Translations under genes and position numbers: made by a program
Notes under the pieces: model-generated
Told to the model about the DNA's origin: nothing
The model's input: the letters and a program-made list of their open reading frames with translations, nothing else
Databases searched by the model: none
In this document: piece by piece, positions 34,634-34,893 of the stretch
How the letters are laid out: every line of letters begins with the position of its first letter
How positions within the stretch are numbered: position 1 is the stretch's first letter
Origin: Ichthyophonus hoferi
Lineage: Eukaryota; Opisthokonta; Ichthyosporea; Ichthyophonida; Ichthyophonidae
DNA: 34,893 bases
Reading direction: 5' to 3'
Assembly (NCBI GenBank): GCA_002751075.1
Contig: NAOQ01000004.1
Span: 50,895 to 85,787, forward strand

Positions 34634-34893
34634 CTAACAAGAAAAATAAGAACTGAATGCATCATACTTTCATATATATAAGTATTCATATCTAGATATC
34701 TGGCACGATCTAGTGAGATTTATATCTGTAACTAAATCATAGAACAGATAAGTGCAATAGGGCTTGGGTTTAATTCCATGGCATAACACAGGGAGTCAGG
34801 TTAGAGATAGGAATAAAAACATAAAAGCATAAAAAAAGTAAAAAGTAACTAGAAATAAAAATATATATAAGTTAACATTATTTGGACAGAGTT
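34634..34893. other. Window end, presumably intron of the cNMP-RGS gene
   Basis: AT-rich with short TATA runs. No exon could be supported on the minus strand. The upstream exons of the cNMP-RGS gene should lie beyond the window. Confidence 0.5.

Noticed and set aside
1-34893. tRNA, rRNA, CRISPR array, bacterial operon or phage system
   Set aside because: No cloverleaf-type box pairs, rRNA blocks or regularly spaced repeats were seen. Gene structure is eukaryotic throughout.

Overview
The window looks like the nuclear genome of an animal, probably an early-branching one such as a sponge. That placement is inference. It is AT-rich and crowded with microsatellites. Genes are split into many short exons by GT-AG introns of about 0.1-1 kb, and the proteins are eukaryotic (Mediator subunit, M1 aminopeptidase, CHK1-like kinase, RGS protein). 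There is no bacterial-style operon, rRNA, tRNA or CRISPR. Two runs of N are present, and each is flanked by an identical direct repeat, which points to unmerged contig ends rather than real gaps.

Layout. (1) 371-4639, plus: MED6 (Mediator subunit 6) on eight exons, including a 13-nt microexon; the true 5' end lies off the window. (2) 6335-9543, minus: an ankyrin-repeat protein on at least eight short exons, convergent with MED6; 5' end not found. (3) 11437-22076, minus: a complete puromycin-sensitive-type M1 aminopeptidase, 25 coding exons giving 863 aa from the chosen ATG, plus one open exon upstream. (4) 22.1-30.2 kb: a gene-poor, repeat-rich stretch with a tandem repeat, gap 2, two related foldback (inverted-repeat) elements, a decayed Tc1/mariner-like transposase and an AAT-rich array. 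(5) 30318-31301, plus: an intronless CHK1-like protein kinase with a TATA box. (6) 31.3-33.1 kb: relics, including two inverted copies of an unidentified coding-like repeat. (7) 33120-34633, minus: the 3' part of a gene whose product joins a cyclic-nucleotide-binding domain to a C-terminal RGS domain.

The genes do not form a visible pathway. MED6 acts in RNA polymerase II transcription, the aminopeptidase in cytosolic peptide turnover, and the kinase and cNMP-RGS protein in signalling. The most unusual protein is the cNMP-RGS fusion, which could tie cyclic-nucleotide level to G-protein shut-off. All exon models were made by hand from splice sites, reading phase and recalled family sequences, with no transcript evidence.
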